A stretch of DNA of 64,000 bases from Nelumbo lutea (Eukaryota > Streptophyta > Magnoliopsida > Proteales > Nelumbonaceae). Where the stretch lies: NCBI GenBank assembly GCA_022828595.1, contig JAKGHH010000003.1, positions 57,029,759 through 57,093,758 on the forward strand, written 5' to 3'. The first letter of the stretch is position 1; each line of letters begins with the position of its first letter. The translations under genes were made by a program, and so were the position numbers. The notes beneath the pieces are model-generated. The model had not been told where the DNA came from. It made no database searches and worked only from the letters and a program-made list of their open reading frames with translations. This document shows positions 47,280-59,829 of this stretch, in pieces.

Positions 47280-48900
47280 GGCCAAATAGGCTGCCATGGT
47301 GAAGTCGCGGGCTTCATATTCACCGCTGACTTGGTTGACCATGAGCTAGGAATCGTTGCATATGACAAGATGCTTGGCCTTCACTTCCTTTGCTAGAGTG
47401 AGCCCAATGACTAACGCTTTGTACTCTGCTTCATTGATCGATGTTGCGGACCCGAATCGGAGCGTGTATTCTAGCTTCACCCCGCTTGGACTGTACAGAA
47501 TTATTTCTGCACCACTTCCTTGTTGGTTGGATGAGCCGTCAACATGGAGGATCTAGGGCTCCTCGTCCTAGGTCGGACCTAATCCAACCGTGTGCTCGAG
47601 CTCGGCCAGATCAGGAGTTGCGGTACGGAACATACATTCTGCCATGAAATCAGCCAAGGCTTGGGCTTTAATTGTCGTTCAAGGTTCGTACCAGATGTCA
47701 TACTCACTGAGTTTGATAGCCCATTTCATCAATTTGCCAAAAACCTCGGGCTTGAGAAGGACTTGCCTTAGAGGCTTGTTGGTGAGGACGATGACAATGT
47801 GGGCTTGGAAGTACGGACGAACTTCCGAACTGCTATGACTAGCGCGTACGCCAATTTCTCAATCTCTGGATACCTTGTTTCAGCATACTGCAAAACCTTG
47901 CTAATATAGTAGATGGGTTGTTGGACCCGATCTACCTCATTTATTAGTACTGAGCTGACCACCTCGTCACTCGCGGAGAGGTACAGCTTTAAAATATCCC
48001 CTTCCTCGGGTCGAGTCAGAACTGGGGTACTAACTAAGTATCTTTTTAGCTCGTCGAAGGTGAGTTGACACTCCACGGTCCACTCGAAGTCTTTACTCTT
48101 CTTTATAGCCTTAAAGAAAGGTAGGCAGCGATCTGCCGATTTAGACATAAAATGGCTCAGAGCGGCTATCCGACCATTCAGCCTCTAAACCTCTTTCAGT
48201 TTGCGATGTGGTCTCATATCTAAGATGGCCTTTATTTTTTCTGGGTTGGCTTCGATGCCACGTCGGTTGACTATATAACCCAAGAATTTACCCGAGGTGA
48301 CCCCGAAGATACATTTGTTGGGATTTAATTTCACATTATACTTTCGTAAAATTTCAAAAACATTTTGCAAATCATTTAATAAAAACTTTGAAAATTGGGT
48401 CTTAACGACCATATCATCTACATAACATTCAACTTTATTGCCGATTAACGGCTCAAAATCCTATTTACAAGTCTTTGAAAGGTTGTCCTGGCATTTTTTA
48501 GTCCAAAGGGCATAACCTTATAGTAGTACAATCCGAGCTTAGTTATAAAGGCCATCTTTTTTTCATCGGTGGGGTCCATCCTGATCTGGTTGTAACCAGA
48601 GTATGCATCCAGAAAGCTTAGCAACTCATGCCCTGAGGTCGCATCCACTAGGCGGTCAATCTTGGGCAGCGGGAAGCAGTCCTTTGGACAAGCTCTATTC
48701 AGATCAGTATAATCGACGCACATGTGCCATTAACGGTTGACCTTTTTCACCAGAACTAGGTTAGCTACCCAACTCAGGTAATGAACTTCTCTGATGAAGT
48801 CTACCGCTAAGAGCTTCCCGACCTCTTCATCGACTATCCTCTAGCGTTCTGGGGCAAGGTTGTGCTTTTTCTGTCTAACTGGCCTGACTAAGGGATCAAT
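47280..48900 (-). pseudogene. Retroelement reverse transcriptase and RNase H (degraded)
   Basis: On the minus strand: CVDYTDLNRACPKDCFPLP and LLSFLDAYSGYNQI (ORF 48723-48445), then a frameshift near 48447-48465. The YVDD catalytic motif follows at 48424-48413 and continues into the 48412-48185 frame with LNPNKCIFGV and GKFLGYIV. The connection/RNase H part (48148-47768) has LYLSASDEVVSSVL and QPIYYISKVLQ. Further RNase H sequence with HVDGSSNQQGSGAEI-like residues lies at about 47520-47560 in broken frames. In an intact element this enzyme copies the RNA into DNA. Confidence 0.87.
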
Positions 48901-48999
48901 GTTTAACTTATGAGTTAAGATTTTAGAGTCTATTCCGGGCATTTCTACCGCGGACCAAGCAAATACATCTAAATTTTGAAGTAAAAAAATTACCGGTTG

Positions 49000-49620
49000 A
49001 GAATGAAGTGACTCTTCGATCGAAGCGCCAATCTAGAGAGTCTTAGCTAGATCATCTGTCGAAACCGGGATGTGAACTGTCTCCTCTGTCGGTGTAGCTC
49101 GCTCCTCGGCATACTTCGTAGGTCGCTCGAGCTCAATGTCAGCCACTAGTTTGGCTTTCCCCTTGAGGGCGGCTACGTAGCATTTGCGAGATTCAAGTTG
49201 ATCTCCTCGCGCAACCCCTACTCTATAATCCGTAGGGAACTTCATTTCCAGGTAGTAGGTGGATACTACCGCACATAGGGCGTGTGTAATGGGCCAACCT
49301 ACTATGGCATTGTAGGGAGATGGGGTTGCGAATACTAGAAACGTGTGCTCGAACCTCGCTATGTTTGGCCACATGCCGATCTTCACAGGTACTAAAACTC
49401 GCCCTAGGGGTCTGACTTCCTCGCCGCTGAAGCCTACCAGGGGGTATCCGTCGGCTTTAGGTCGCTTTCCTGGAGCTGGAGCTTGTCGAAGACATCCTTG
49501 AACAGTATGTCGGCTGAGCAACCTGAGTCCACTAGGACGCGCTTGACTTCGAAGTCGTTGATGACTCCGTGGATTAGACTTTCCTTGGGCAACTGCCATG
49601 GCGGCTACTCGCTTTGTTTG
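49000..49620 (-). pseudogene. Retroelement aspartic protease (frame-shifted)
   Basis: The active-site segment LVDSGCSADILF is encoded on the minus strand around 49535-49500, with the DSG codons at 49529-49521. The downstream part, with PLVGFSGEEVRPLGRV and YNAIVGWP, lies in a different frame (ORF 49725-49033). A frameshift therefore falls between about 49500 and 49460. Tat proteases have this order of motifs. Confidence 0.82.
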
Positions 49621-51609
49621 CTGCGGGACTCGGGGGCATTCTTTCTCTGGTCTCCCTGCCGGTCTGGTGGGTGGTCTACTTGGCTTCTTCCTTCTCGCTG
49701 TATGAAGTTCTTCAAATACCCACAACGGATGAACTCCTCTATCTCGTCGAGGAGGTTTCTACAGTTCTCTGTATTGTGTCCATGGTCTCTGTGAAAGTGA
49801 CAGTAGACATTCCAGTTTCTGGTTGCAAGATCTCCCCTCAACCTAGGTGGCCACTTGACAAAGGAGGTGTCTTTGATGGCCATCAGGATTTCACCTCGCT
49901 TAGCGTTGAGGGGTGTCTAACTCGTCCTCTCAACAGGTGGGGTTCTGGAGCGCTGACCTAACTTGTGAGATCGCGAAAGAGATCGGCTCCCAGATTAGTT
50001 TCCTCCCCTACTCAGAGACTTGCTATTTCTTCTCTTACGACTGTCGTTGTTGGTATTGTCACCATCTATTTTTCTCTTCTCAGTTTGATTGCCGGTCTTC
50101 AGGTTCATCTCTTCTTTAGTTCCAATGAACTGGTCGACAAGCTTGAGGAATTCTATGATATGTTTCGGCTTGATGGCTACCACATGCCATTTGAATTCCC
50201 TGTGAGTTTTGCCCTTTTTTGCTGCCGTGAGTCTCACTGCTGGGTCTAGGTCGGGGTTCTGTAAGCAGGTGTCATTGAAGTGCTTGATGTAGCTTCTGAT
50301 GGACTCCCCTTCTCTTTGAACTACATTAAGGAGGCTCTTGGGACCTCGGGCATTTCTTGCTAGTGATGAAGTGCGAAGTGAATAACTCCACAAACTACGC
50401 CCAACTCTTGATTGATCCTAGCGTGAGGTTCTGATACCATGTGCGAGCTACTCCTTTGAATGTGGTGGAGAAAGCTACACACATGCAGGATTCATCAGCC
50501 CCAGCTAGGTGCATCTGGGACTGGAAGGAGTCCACGTGGTCATTAGGATCAAAAGATCCGTCATACTTATCGAGGGGAGGCATCTTGATGTCCTTGGGCA
50601 TTGGAGTCGCCAAGAACTCGGGAGACAAAGGGGACGACCCAGAGAGTAGAGGGGCGGTCTTTGTAGCTACCGAGCTCGCCTCTTCTTTACCTTTAATCTG
50701 TTCCTACTGGTTTGGCCTCGCGAGCTGGTTGTTCTGAGCTGAAGTTCGGTGTGCCTTGTGACGCCTTCATTGCTGCTTCTTCATCAGTTCTGCATTGGTG
50801 CTGCTAACCTCTAAATGGTCTGGTACTGCTCTGCTGCGAGGTAGTTCTTGGTTCCTTGGGTTTTGAGGCTGACTCTCGCGGATAGAAGGGCCTTGCCTTG
50901 AGTTCGCAGCCAGAATCCCAAACCGATTACCTACGAGCGATCCACCTTCTTGATACGAACGTTGAGGAAGAGTAGCTCTATTAGGTTGAGTGTCCCCGGA
51001 CCTGTTTCTGATGTTGCCTTGTGAAGCAGGCGGGGTGATCTGTCTATCTCTCCTCCCACGAGGTGAGACTTGGCTCCTGAGAGGAAGTGGGACCTGGGAA
51101 GTTTCCTCACCTCGGTGGGGAGATCGAGTGATGTTTTGCACGCGATGTCGGTTCTGTTGAGTTGCTGGGTGCCGAGGTGGAACCGGCTGCTGGGTTTGCA
51201 GCAGTGGAGGGAACTACTGCTGGTAGTACTGGTAAAACACATGTTGCTGGTATTACTGGAATTGTTGGACCTGTTGCATTTGGACCTGAATGGCCCGCAC
51301 GCAATGTACTAGGTCATCGAATTGGGATTACCCGACTCTGGGGGGAACCACAGACAGTTCAGTGAAGATTGCGCCCACCACTAGAGGGAGCGGGGCATTC
51401 ACCTGTGTTGCATTTTGTGACGCGGTTAGTGTTGGGACCCCAGTCACAGTAAGTGGTATGGTGAACTGACCAATGCACACTGATGGAAACTGAGGTTGCC
51501 CCCGAGAGACGTTAATTTCACTGCACTGCCCCGCGTGACTGGAGGATGCCATTGATTTTAGATGAAAGTTGTTGATTGTGGAGAAGGCTTTTTGATCGTC
51601 TCCCCACAA
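49605..51609 (-). pseudogene. Retroelement gag (degraded)
   Basis: The minus-strand frames are interrupted. An N-terminal Pro/Ser-rich part lies at 51609-50767, with at least two frame changes. The retrotrans_gag core with DKYDGSFDPNDHVDSF and ARTWYQNL is at 50628-50395. LLNVVQREGESIRSYIKHFN is at 50393-49995. A zinc-knuckle-like motif C-x2-H-x4-H-x4-C (CHFHRDHGHNTENC, residues 28-41 of the 49883-49605 frame) is typical for Tat gag. Gag would form the cytoplasmic particle. Broken into at least four pieces here. Confidence 0.83.
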
Positions 51610-51618
51610 ACGGCGTCA
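51601..51618 (-). other. Primer-binding site, probably tRNA-Asp
   Basis: On the minus strand, two bases after the 5' LTR, the sequence reads TGACGCCGTTTGTGGGGA. It matches the complement of the plant tRNA-Asp 3' end (TGGCGCCGTTGCCGGGGA, from memory) at 14 of 18 positions. The tRNA assignment is an inference. Confidence 0.6.
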
Positions 51619-51620
51619 AT

Positions 51621-52293
51621 TGATGTAGCACGATCTGGCTGCTCCCTGCTGGAGAGTGATCTAGCTTCCAATCGGACGGCGAGCTAAGAAAATCTGCAAA
51701 ACAAGATCAGAGAACCCAGGGTGGCTAGCCTGGCGAGGTCACTCCGATGCTTAAGTTAGTAAGCTGTTGCGAGCTGAATAGTTTTGAGAATGTAGAGAGC
51801 TAGAGGGCTAGAGAGCAGAGAAATCACGTGTACCTTGTGCCCTTGGGGTTGGAGCCTTTATATAGTTGATTCCTCGCGGGTCTTGCGGATCGGTTCCGTA
51901 ATCTCCGTTACAATGGGATCCGTTTCCGCTTTAGTTGGGAGATAACACTATCAACTGATAAAGCTTATCAATTCCTCCCGAATCGGGCAGGGAGGAGATA
52001 AGGCTTGTCGTTATGCGGCGTGATCCCACAGGGTTCAGAGTCTGTTGGAGAGATTTTCAAGGTCGTCACGTAGTGGTCTAGGTCAGTATCCCCGAGATGA
52101 TACTTTTTAGTTCCGAACTGGACTAAATGCCAACCGAGGTGGCCCTGCTCCGAGGTGGGCCTTAAGCCGAGGTGACTGAATACGCATGTTCAACTGCTGC
52201 GAACTGAACTTGTCAGGCTGAATTGTCATCTCTTGGTCAGGTCGTATCCACGTGTCCCCTTTTTACTAGGTCGGGCCAAATCACCCTTCATCA
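51621..52293 (-). repeat. 5' LTR (right copy, 673 bp)
   Basis: Direct repeat of 42126-42810 with about 10% mismatches. On the minus strand it begins TGATGAAGGGTGATTTGG and ends TACATCA. It is directly followed on the right by the CTAGC target duplication (52294-52298). Confidence 0.95.
51856..51864 (-). promoter_or_regulatory. TATA box of the retroelement 5' LTR
   Basis: Minus-strand TATATAAAG, placed centrally in the LTR and conserved in the other LTR (42361-42369). It is the likely start signal of the genomic transcript. Confidence 0.6.
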
Positions 52294-52298
52294 CTAGC

Positions 52299-54329
52299 CA
52301 TTTGTTCATCAATTACCATGTCTGAGATTCTAAAAGAGATAACCTATTCGGATGGAAATACATGGGTTGTGTAAGACATAACCCATTAGGATGGGAAGTC
52401 ATCTGGAATTCTAAAAAAAAAACCCATTCAGATAGAAAATACAAGTACAGACGTTGTGGAAGAGAAAATAACCTTCAAGGAAGTGGAAAAAACTCAAAAC
52501 TCCTTTAACTCCTTCCTTTAGTCGGAGAATATCCCTAACCTTTACGTTTGAAGAACAAGGGCAAAATGGTATCAAAAAACTAAAGAAACAGCAATTTTGC
52601 CATTTTGTAAATTTTTAACTCGCACAAAGCATCACATGATCAGATAATTAACGATCCGTTAATATTCAGGGACCAACTTGACATCTTTTCAAAGTTCAGA
52701 TACTACAGTGACATATTTGAAAGTTCGAGTAATAACTTGACACTATCCCAAAGTTTAGTGTACTAAAGTGGAATATATATAATAAAGTAAAAAAATGCCA
52801 TGTCATAGCGTGAGCTTCCTCCCTTACCCTAACACAAGTGTTAGACCCTCTTCATTTTAGCCTTTCTTGCTCCCTCATGAAGCTACTTCATCGGTGTCCT
52901 CTCCCTCTCTTATTTCAACACTTCATCATGTCTGGCCCACCACTTAACAATTCACACCCTACCCAGGCTTCTCACTTGACCACGTGGCAAGAGAGTTCTC
53001 AATGCAAGAAAAGTCTGATTTTGCAAACTACCGTAACCTATTAGGGAACCACTTCTTATGGGTTTCATATTTTAGCAAAACAACTTCACTATTCCCGTTT
53101 CACTGTTCCCTTCATACGTTACCTCATCGGCTCTTCCAACTCACATGCGACTCAGTGTTCCCTTCTTATTAATAGGTTTCACATACGATGCCCCTATCAA
53201 AATCGCTCCATTGCTTTCCTGAACTGATTCTCAAATGCGTCGGTTTTTGCAATAAATATTGGATGCTAGTGTTGTTCCAAGAACTGACGATTCTTTCCCG
53301 CCATCCAAACCCACCGTCAATTGGTTCATGTTTCGCACTTCAGGACAAAAAACAGGGGAGCATTTTGATTTCTGACCCCTTAGCCTTGAACACCATCGAC
53401 CATTAACGTCCAAATGGATCGGCTTTGGGAGAATCATTGGTGGTTTCCATCGTTCTGGCAACCGGTCACTCATTTCTGTTGTCCAAACCCACATACATAC
53501 ATAGGCCCTGTTTCATATTGTGGTCGAGCAACCACTATACCGAGCGAATACTGTAGACGTTAATCGAGTGAAGAAGACAACTCGATTCGGGTATGGATCA
53601 GGTTTGTTAAATCCTACAAATGGACCGGCACATTAACAACGTTAATAATTGACCGACTCAACAGAAGGTTGAATAAGTAATTACAAATGGACCGACCAAT
53701 TAATTACTGTTATAGTAATAATTAACTTAACACTGTTAATACTCTTAATATTGCTAAATAATTAATACCGTATTAATTTAACATTGTTAATTAATTATTT
53801 AATAATGTTAATTAAATACAGTATTGATTAATTAAGTATAGTATTAATAAATATTGTTAATTACTGTTCATTAAATTAATAGTATTAAGTGTTTACTGTT
53901 AAATAATTACATTAATAAATCATTTACTACCATCAAGTAATTAATTAACACTGTTACTACTATTAATATTTATAGTTACTACTGTTAATTAAATTAATTA
54001 ATAATGTTAAATATTGTTAAATATATATATAATAAAAATAAAGTAATCCAGGCCACATAATTAGCAGTAATAACTAATTATTTTATTACTATTTTTAATA
54101 ATTCATAATATTAGTTTTATTAATTAAGAATATTAATGTTAATAACAGTAATATTTTATAAATTAAGAATTATAAAAATAATTATTAACTATTTTCATGA
54201 ATAATTAAAAATACCATAAAATATTACTATTTTTAGTAATTAATGTTATTGTTAATACCTATAAAATCCACGAGTATTGCTAAAAGAATTTGAGGTAAAA
54301 GGAGTTAGGAGTGTAGTTTGGGTTGGGTG
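52299..54329. other. Intergenic, AT-rich, nothing recognised
   Basis: The moderate-GC part (52800-53500) has short overlapping frames on both strands without motifs. From 53620 to 54250 there are degenerate TTAATAATGTTAATT words. No gene recognised. Confidence 0.45.
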
Positions 54330-55004
54330 GGCCTAACACGAGCCCGACCCAACTCAACCAAAGCACACAAGTTGGGCTTGAGTTATTGAACTTTAAGCTG
54401 GGTTTAGGCTAAAAAATTCAAAGCTAACCCAAACTTAGATTGGGCTTGGGTTGAGGCCTTGGATAATTCGAGCTCAACCAGTCCCAATTTGAGCCCGTGC
54501 CAACATTTTATGATATACATATGTCTATATCATCAATATATATTCTACCTGGAAATTGGGTTATAAAGATCGATATGCCCATGCCCAAGTCCAACAAAAG
54601 ATGTTGGGTTAAGCTCGGATTGGGCCTGAATTGGTAAACTCAGGCCTAGGTTAGTAAATCATTAGTAATTATTGAAAATTATCAATAATTTTTCTCTTAC
54701 CAACCTAACCCTAACCTAAGCTTTACCCAACATCTTGGGTTGGGCTTGGGATTAAACTTCTTGAGTTTTGTAGCTCAATTTTTAGGTATAATATATTAAA
54801 AATATGTAGAAATGTATATCACAAAATGTTTTGCAGGCTCAAATTGATTAAATCGGGCTTGGGCTACCAGAGGTCTCAACCCAAGCCCAACCTGAATTTT
54901 GGTTAGGCTCGAGTTTTTTGGCCTAAACCAAACTTGAAGTTCGAAAACTCAAGCCCAATCAATGCAAAATTTTTTGTTAAGTTGGGTCAGGCTCAGGTTA
55001 GGCC
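54330..55004. mobile_element. TIR repeat with GGCCTAAC...GTTAGGCC ends
   Basis: The left end GGCCTAACACGAGCCCGACC continues into CAACTCAACC. It is mirrored by the right end, whose complement reads GGCCTAACCTGAGCCTGACC, about 24 of 30 positions matching. The interior has many TTGGGCTTGGG / CCCAAGCCC words and no ORF. A plant non-autonomous repeat of unknown superfamily. Confidence 0.55.
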
Positions 55005-56265
55005 TATCTAGGGGCGGGGCCAGGATTTTTCTTTTTTATTTTTTTGGTGGGGATCAAGTTAAAAAAGAAAATGAGATAGAAAGTAGAGGAGGTAGGCTTT
55101 AGAGGAAAATGGCATGACAAGATTTGGGTCTATCATAGATTTTTTAAAGAAAAAATAAACATGTTATTTTCTTTTTTTATTTTGGGAGTTTAGACAAACA
55201 TTAGAGAGTGAACATTTACATTCTAGTTCAAGTTTTTTTTTTTTTACATTTTTTACCCAATTTTACCTTAATAGCCATACAAGTAACAATACCTTTTTTT
55301 TTTGTGTGCGTGTGTTGGGGGGAGGGTGAAAGATAAAGCCTATGCATCTCACGTGTACCCCACTAATGTATTCCTATTGTGACAAAGGAGGTCTAAGTCC
55401 AATTTGAAAAGTTAGGCGAAGTTTTAGTATTTAGGTGAAATCTCATAGGATATATTTTTAGTATTTAGGTATTTTGGTTTTTTAGTTTTTACAATTTTTG
55501 ATGAACAACCCTATTTTGTATATTTCTATAAATTGTTGATTAATATTATAATTTACAATTAATAATAGCATATCTAGCATTTATAAAAGTAAAAATATTA
55601 CCTGACAAATTTAAAATTAAATGACTTATTTTTCCTTAATTTATAAAGTATAAATAATGAAAGTGAAAGCATTTGCTTTTGTAAATAAATAAAATACAAT
55701 AGTTTCAAATTGGATCTTCTATATTCTCGTGAATCTAAAATGTTTTAGATTAATTATATACTTTTATGATTAATAATCACTAATTTCAGATTAATTACCT
55801 TGTCACGAACCATTATCCATTATGCTATCTTTAGAGAAACGTTACACGATATACTTATACTTTGAACCTAGTTCCATGCAAAGCGCCCAGCAAACTCATT
55901 CAGTTCAAATTCAAATCCATATATATATGCTTTAGGGCTTAACAATTTTAGAAATACCAAACCTTCACATGAACCCAAAGTCAGGTCTAGGTTTAGATTT
56001 GAACTGTAAATTAAAGTTTGAATTACTCCTCCAAAGAAAGAACTTTGAAACAAGGCAGTCTTTCATTTACCGTTTGAAACCAACAAGCTGTAGCTATCTA
56101 TCTAGAGTTGAACTCATGGAACCATCACCCCCTAAACAACACCTTATAAATTTACTGAAAGCCATCAGTTCAGATTTTGAGGTGTTTTTAGAAGGAAAGC
56201 AATTCAAAGAAGAAAATCAAGGCCTCTCAACTCAAACAATGGGCAAGGAAATGTAAGGCTGCCTG
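55005..56265. other. Intergenic, AT-rich
   Basis: AT-rich with poly-T tracts near 55232-55244 and 55292-55302. No gene recognised. Confidence 0.45.
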
Positions 56266-56284
56266 TTAAATCAACATACCCAGG

Positions 56285-56755
56285 TTGTTCACTCTGAGAA
56301 CTCTGGTGGGATCACAACCTGCAACAAAGATTAGGGTTTTCATCTCCGGAAAGTTCAACGGTGATGTTGGCCTCAACACAATGGCCCTCCCCTGCCTCAC
56401 TTCACTTGAATGCATCGGGTCAATCGAGCAAGACCACGTTACCTGCCTTTCCACGCCACACACCCTGTTAAAAACCTTTGGGAGAGAACCCACGAGGGTA
56501 GCATTCCGATTCCAACTTACGAAGTACACGGGCATCTCTCTCCTCCTGTACAACAAGGGCAAATACAGGAGGAAAATGATTATGCCAGGTCAAATATCTC
56601 AACTACCACTACCTACCATTATTGCTAGCCATTACGAACTGATCAACCCAAGGGGGCTAGAGCTCCACCTTATAGCAAGAATCTTCTCTATATCTCTACT
56701 CTCTATCTACCAAACCATAAAAAGTATACCAGCAAACAAAGCACTGCAAGCATGA
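56285..56755 (+). other. Unassigned 156-codon open frame
   Basis: An uninterrupted plus-strand frame with balanced composition. A minus-strand frame (56562-56266) overlaps it. I recognise no domain, signal peptide or membrane segment in either. It lies 0.9 kb from the 3' end of the hnRNP gene, so it may be part of a long 3' UTR or a chance ORF. Confidence 0.2.
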
Positions 56756-57199
56756 GATTCTAGCACCATCAAATTCCTAGTCAACTACCTGAGATTAATG
56801 CTAATGCTACATCATAAACGAAATACTTGATGCTAAGTATCATCCATTGCCACAAAAGTAACAAGTGTAGTATATGATATACTCTAGTTGTACCACTAGA
56901 GAGAATAAAAAAGCTCCATATCAGCTATACCAGAAACAGCACTAAGCACACTGAATATAACACTACAACTTGAAAGAAAATGCTATGAGGTATCTACTAC
57001 TCCTCAGAATTACTAATTATATGCTAGCAAAATATAGACTACTGCAAGCTACTGGGAATCGAGCAATCCAACCAGTCCCAAAATCTGCTGTCATCCTGTA
57101 AGAGCCATCCCTCCTTGTGTGAAATGCGAAAGTGACGACTGCATTGCATGCATGGGAGGGTTCCCGTGAAACAAGAATGAATAAGTTGGAATATCTGGA

Positions 57200-59691
57200 T
57201 TACTGCTGTTGTGCCTGCCTGGATTGAGCACCACCACCATACCCACCACCATATCCCACCTGTCCAGATGGAGGTCCATTTGCATGGGCAGTCCCATAAC
57301 TCCCACCTTGTGAAGCATCAGATCTCCAGACTGCATTTGGATACCCATTAGCATCACCATAGCCACTTCCCATGTAGCCACCACCTGCTCCCTGTTGCTC
57401 TCCAGCACCAGAATTGCTATTTGGGGCACTGCCAGCACGCCCTCCAACAGCACCATAGCTGCTTGGATTACCATAAGATCCATCACCCCCACCATAACCA
57501 CCATGCCCATAACCATGATTCCCATAATTGGCAGCCCCACTCGGGGACTGACCTGTTGGAGCAGAAACAGCATTACCAGCACCAGCACCACCACTGGGAG
57601 AATTCCAATGAGCAGCAGACCCATAGCCTGCATTTGCACCATAACCTGCAGAACCATATCCAGTAGGAGCTTGGCTGTTCCATGGGCTTCTAGGGGCACC
57701 AGGACCACTTACATACCCAGCATTTGGAGCATTAGGGTTCGCATAGGCCCCAGCAGGCCCACTGTATCCAGCATTGGCACTACCATAGCCACCAACACCA
57801 AAGCCACCATAGCAAACACCATTACTAGCTGCACCATAACCATAACCAGGTGCACCATAGCCAGAAGAACCATAAGCTGGAAAACCACCTCCAGCAGTTT
57901 GAGGTGGCATGTACCTGGCAGCATCCACCCGACTATCATATGTATTTGCATTGCCACCTGAACCACCATATCCCTGATAACTCCCACCTCCCATTTGACG
58001 GCCACCACTTCCAGGGTTTGCTTCTTTTGGAAGAGCACGTTTGACCTCCACAAGTTTACCATTCAATTCATGGAAAGTCTTGTGTAGGACTCTATCAACT
58101 GCTTCTTCAGTATCAAAAGAGATGAATCCAAATCCACGAGGACGCTGGGTAGTCTGGTCATACATAACTACTACATCAGTTACATGACCATAGGTTTCAA
58201 AATACTGACGGAATCCTTCTTCTGTCAAAGTGGGAGGCAATCCTCCTACAAAAATCTTCTTGGTCTTAATATTTCCTGCACCTCCAAGGTTTCTGCCTGC
58301 ATTAGGGTTTCCCGATCTAAAAGTCTGCTGTTCCTCTCTTGATAAAGCCCTTTTAGCTTCCACCTGCATTACCAGAGCAGGGGTTATACTGAAGAAGGAA
58401 AACATATAGACAGCAGAAAGCAGATGAACAAAAACCAAGACATATATCCCTGCTATAAAATGCCTCACAAAACTTCAAAAGAATAATTTTGAGGCATGAA
58501 AGAATTGTATACATACAAGTCTAATATTTATACCAGTTCACATATGCCATACATGTCAAAGACCTTTTAAAGAAAAATGCTGCAAATATCAGGAAAATAA
58601 CCAATAGGGCAAGTTTTCCATGCTTCAAATATAACCAATCACAGAGCAAGTAACTTTATGATAATAAGATATAGAAGAACTAAAAAAGCCGGAGAAGAAA
58701 GACCTATTTAAGAGAACAATAACATTATCCCAACATCAAAAGGAAGTTCTTGTTATTTAAGAAGCGTACAATACAAAAAACAGAAAGCATGTAGATTTAT
58801 TTTGAAGGGCATCATAAACTGTTACCACCAGTAATAAGCATTATCAATGAACAAGACTGAAATGAATCTAAATGATGACAGAAAGACAAATCGACATATA
58901 TATGATGGAAACATCCAATCATGCAAACTTGGGCAAATTACAAAATAAACAAATAAATACAATGATCAAGGTAAGAAGATAATGAATCAATACTTAGCCC
59001 CAAACAAATAAAAGCAGGAATATAAACGAAAACCCTAATATCTAAAATGTTATGAACATGAAGGCAATTTATGCTGACAATAAAAGGGGAGAAACGAAAA
59101 TTTACAATTAACCCTAAGCATCCATTTCCATAACAACCCACAAAGAAAAAGGAAAAAAAAAAGGAGGAAATCAAAATGCAAAGAACTAAAAACGTCATAA
59201 AAAACAATTTAATGTCAATAATAAAGGAAAATTGACGAAAAAAACATCGAAAGATGAAACAAAATACTAAAAACCCAGAGTCCAAAACAAATGAGAACAA
59301 TTGCAAAGATTACATAGGTCCATCAGTTCCCATCAAACAAAACATAGCCATTAAAAAGTCTAAGTACCCATCAACAAAGCATATGTAAAAACAGAAAAAT
59401 AAATAAATAAATAAATAAACGGGAACAACCGAACAAGCAACCCCATCTAAAGCATCGATCTGGTCTTACCGTTCTTCCGTCGATGGTGTGCTTATCCTGA
59501 AGAACCCTATCGAGAATGGAAGGATCTGCAAACACGACAAACCCAAAACCTCTCGGCCTTCCAGTGACCTTGTCACGCATGATCACAGTCTGCACAACCT
59601 CGCCATAGTTACCAAAATATTCCTTAAGCTTCTCTTCAGATGTATCCCATGATATCCCGCCAACGAACAGCTTCCCTTGATCCGAATCCAT
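57200..59691 (-). CDS. RNP1: Heterogeneous nuclear ribonucleoprotein 1-like RNA-binding protein
   Basis: Two exons on the minus strand: 59691-59470 and 58363-57200. A GT-AG intron of 1106 bp lies between them in phase 0, giving 461 residues. RRM1 begins right at the N-terminus: RNP2 LFVGGI at residues 8-13 and RNP1 RGFGFVVF at 47-54. RRM2 has RNP2 IFVGGL (111-116) and RNP1 RGFGFISF (150-157). The rest (about 190-461) is Gly/Ala/Tyr/Ser-rich low complexity with many GYG repeats. This two-RRM plus Gly-rich layout and the MDSDQGKLF start are those of plant hnRNP1/RNP1 (Arabidopsis At4g14300 type), a nuclear RNA-binding protein of the hnRNP A/B class. Roles in splicing, export or stress granules are inferred from the family. 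The intron falls at the end of RRM1, as in relatives. Large antisense frames over exon 2 are composition shadows. Confidence 0.94.
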
Positions 59692-59699
59692 CCTACTCC

Positions 59700-59800
59700 G
59701 ACTCTGCCTCTCTCCTACTCTATTTCTCTTCTCTACTGATTTTCTCTCTCTCTTTCTCTCCCTCTGTCTGTCTGTTCTCTCTCTCTATCTAGGAGAGAAG
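59700..59800 (-). promoter_or_regulatory. GA-rich 5' leader of the hnRNP gene
   Basis: On the minus strand this is GAGAGAGAA-rich, directly upstream of the start codon. GAGA tracts near plant starts are known binding sites of BBR/BPC factors. No TATA box was seen upstream, in keeping with a housekeeping promoter. Confidence 0.4.
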
Positions 59801-59829
59801 AAATCGGGGAGGGAAGGGGTTTGTGCCTA

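Larger units (their letters stand above)
42126..52293 (-). mobile_element. Ty3/gypsy LTR retrotransposon, Tat lineage (Retand-like), 10.2 kb
   Basis: Complete structure on the minus strand. Two LTRs (51621-52293 upstream, 42126-42810 downstream) have TGATG...CATCA ends. A perfect 5-bp target duplication CTAGC is at 42121-42125 and 52294-52298. It has a primer-binding site, a polypurine tract, and gag, protease, RT, RNase H and integrase in gypsy order without a chromodomain. An antisense additional ORF lies between integrase and the 3' LTR. That arrangement, with the Transposase_28-like sequence in the antisense ORF, is known for Tat/Retand elements. Pol carries frameshifts and stops, so the copy is not autonomous. 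The LTRs differ at about 65 of 673 aligned positions by eye plus one 12-bp indel, mostly transitions, consistent with an old methylated copy. Confidence 0.93.

Noticed and set aside
52838..53494. Short overlapping frames on both strands
   Set aside because: No family resemblance, splice structure or codon pattern. Treated as non-coding.
57091..57708. 205-codon minus-strand frame rich in Met/Val/Leu
   Set aside because: Frame-shifted shadow of the same Gly-rich exon. The composition is an artefact.
57395..57961. 188-codon plus-strand frame rich in Thr/Ile/Ser over the hnRNP tail
   Set aside because: It is the antisense shadow of the Gly-rich coding exon. The repeated GGN/TAY codons leave the opposite strand open. 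No motif.
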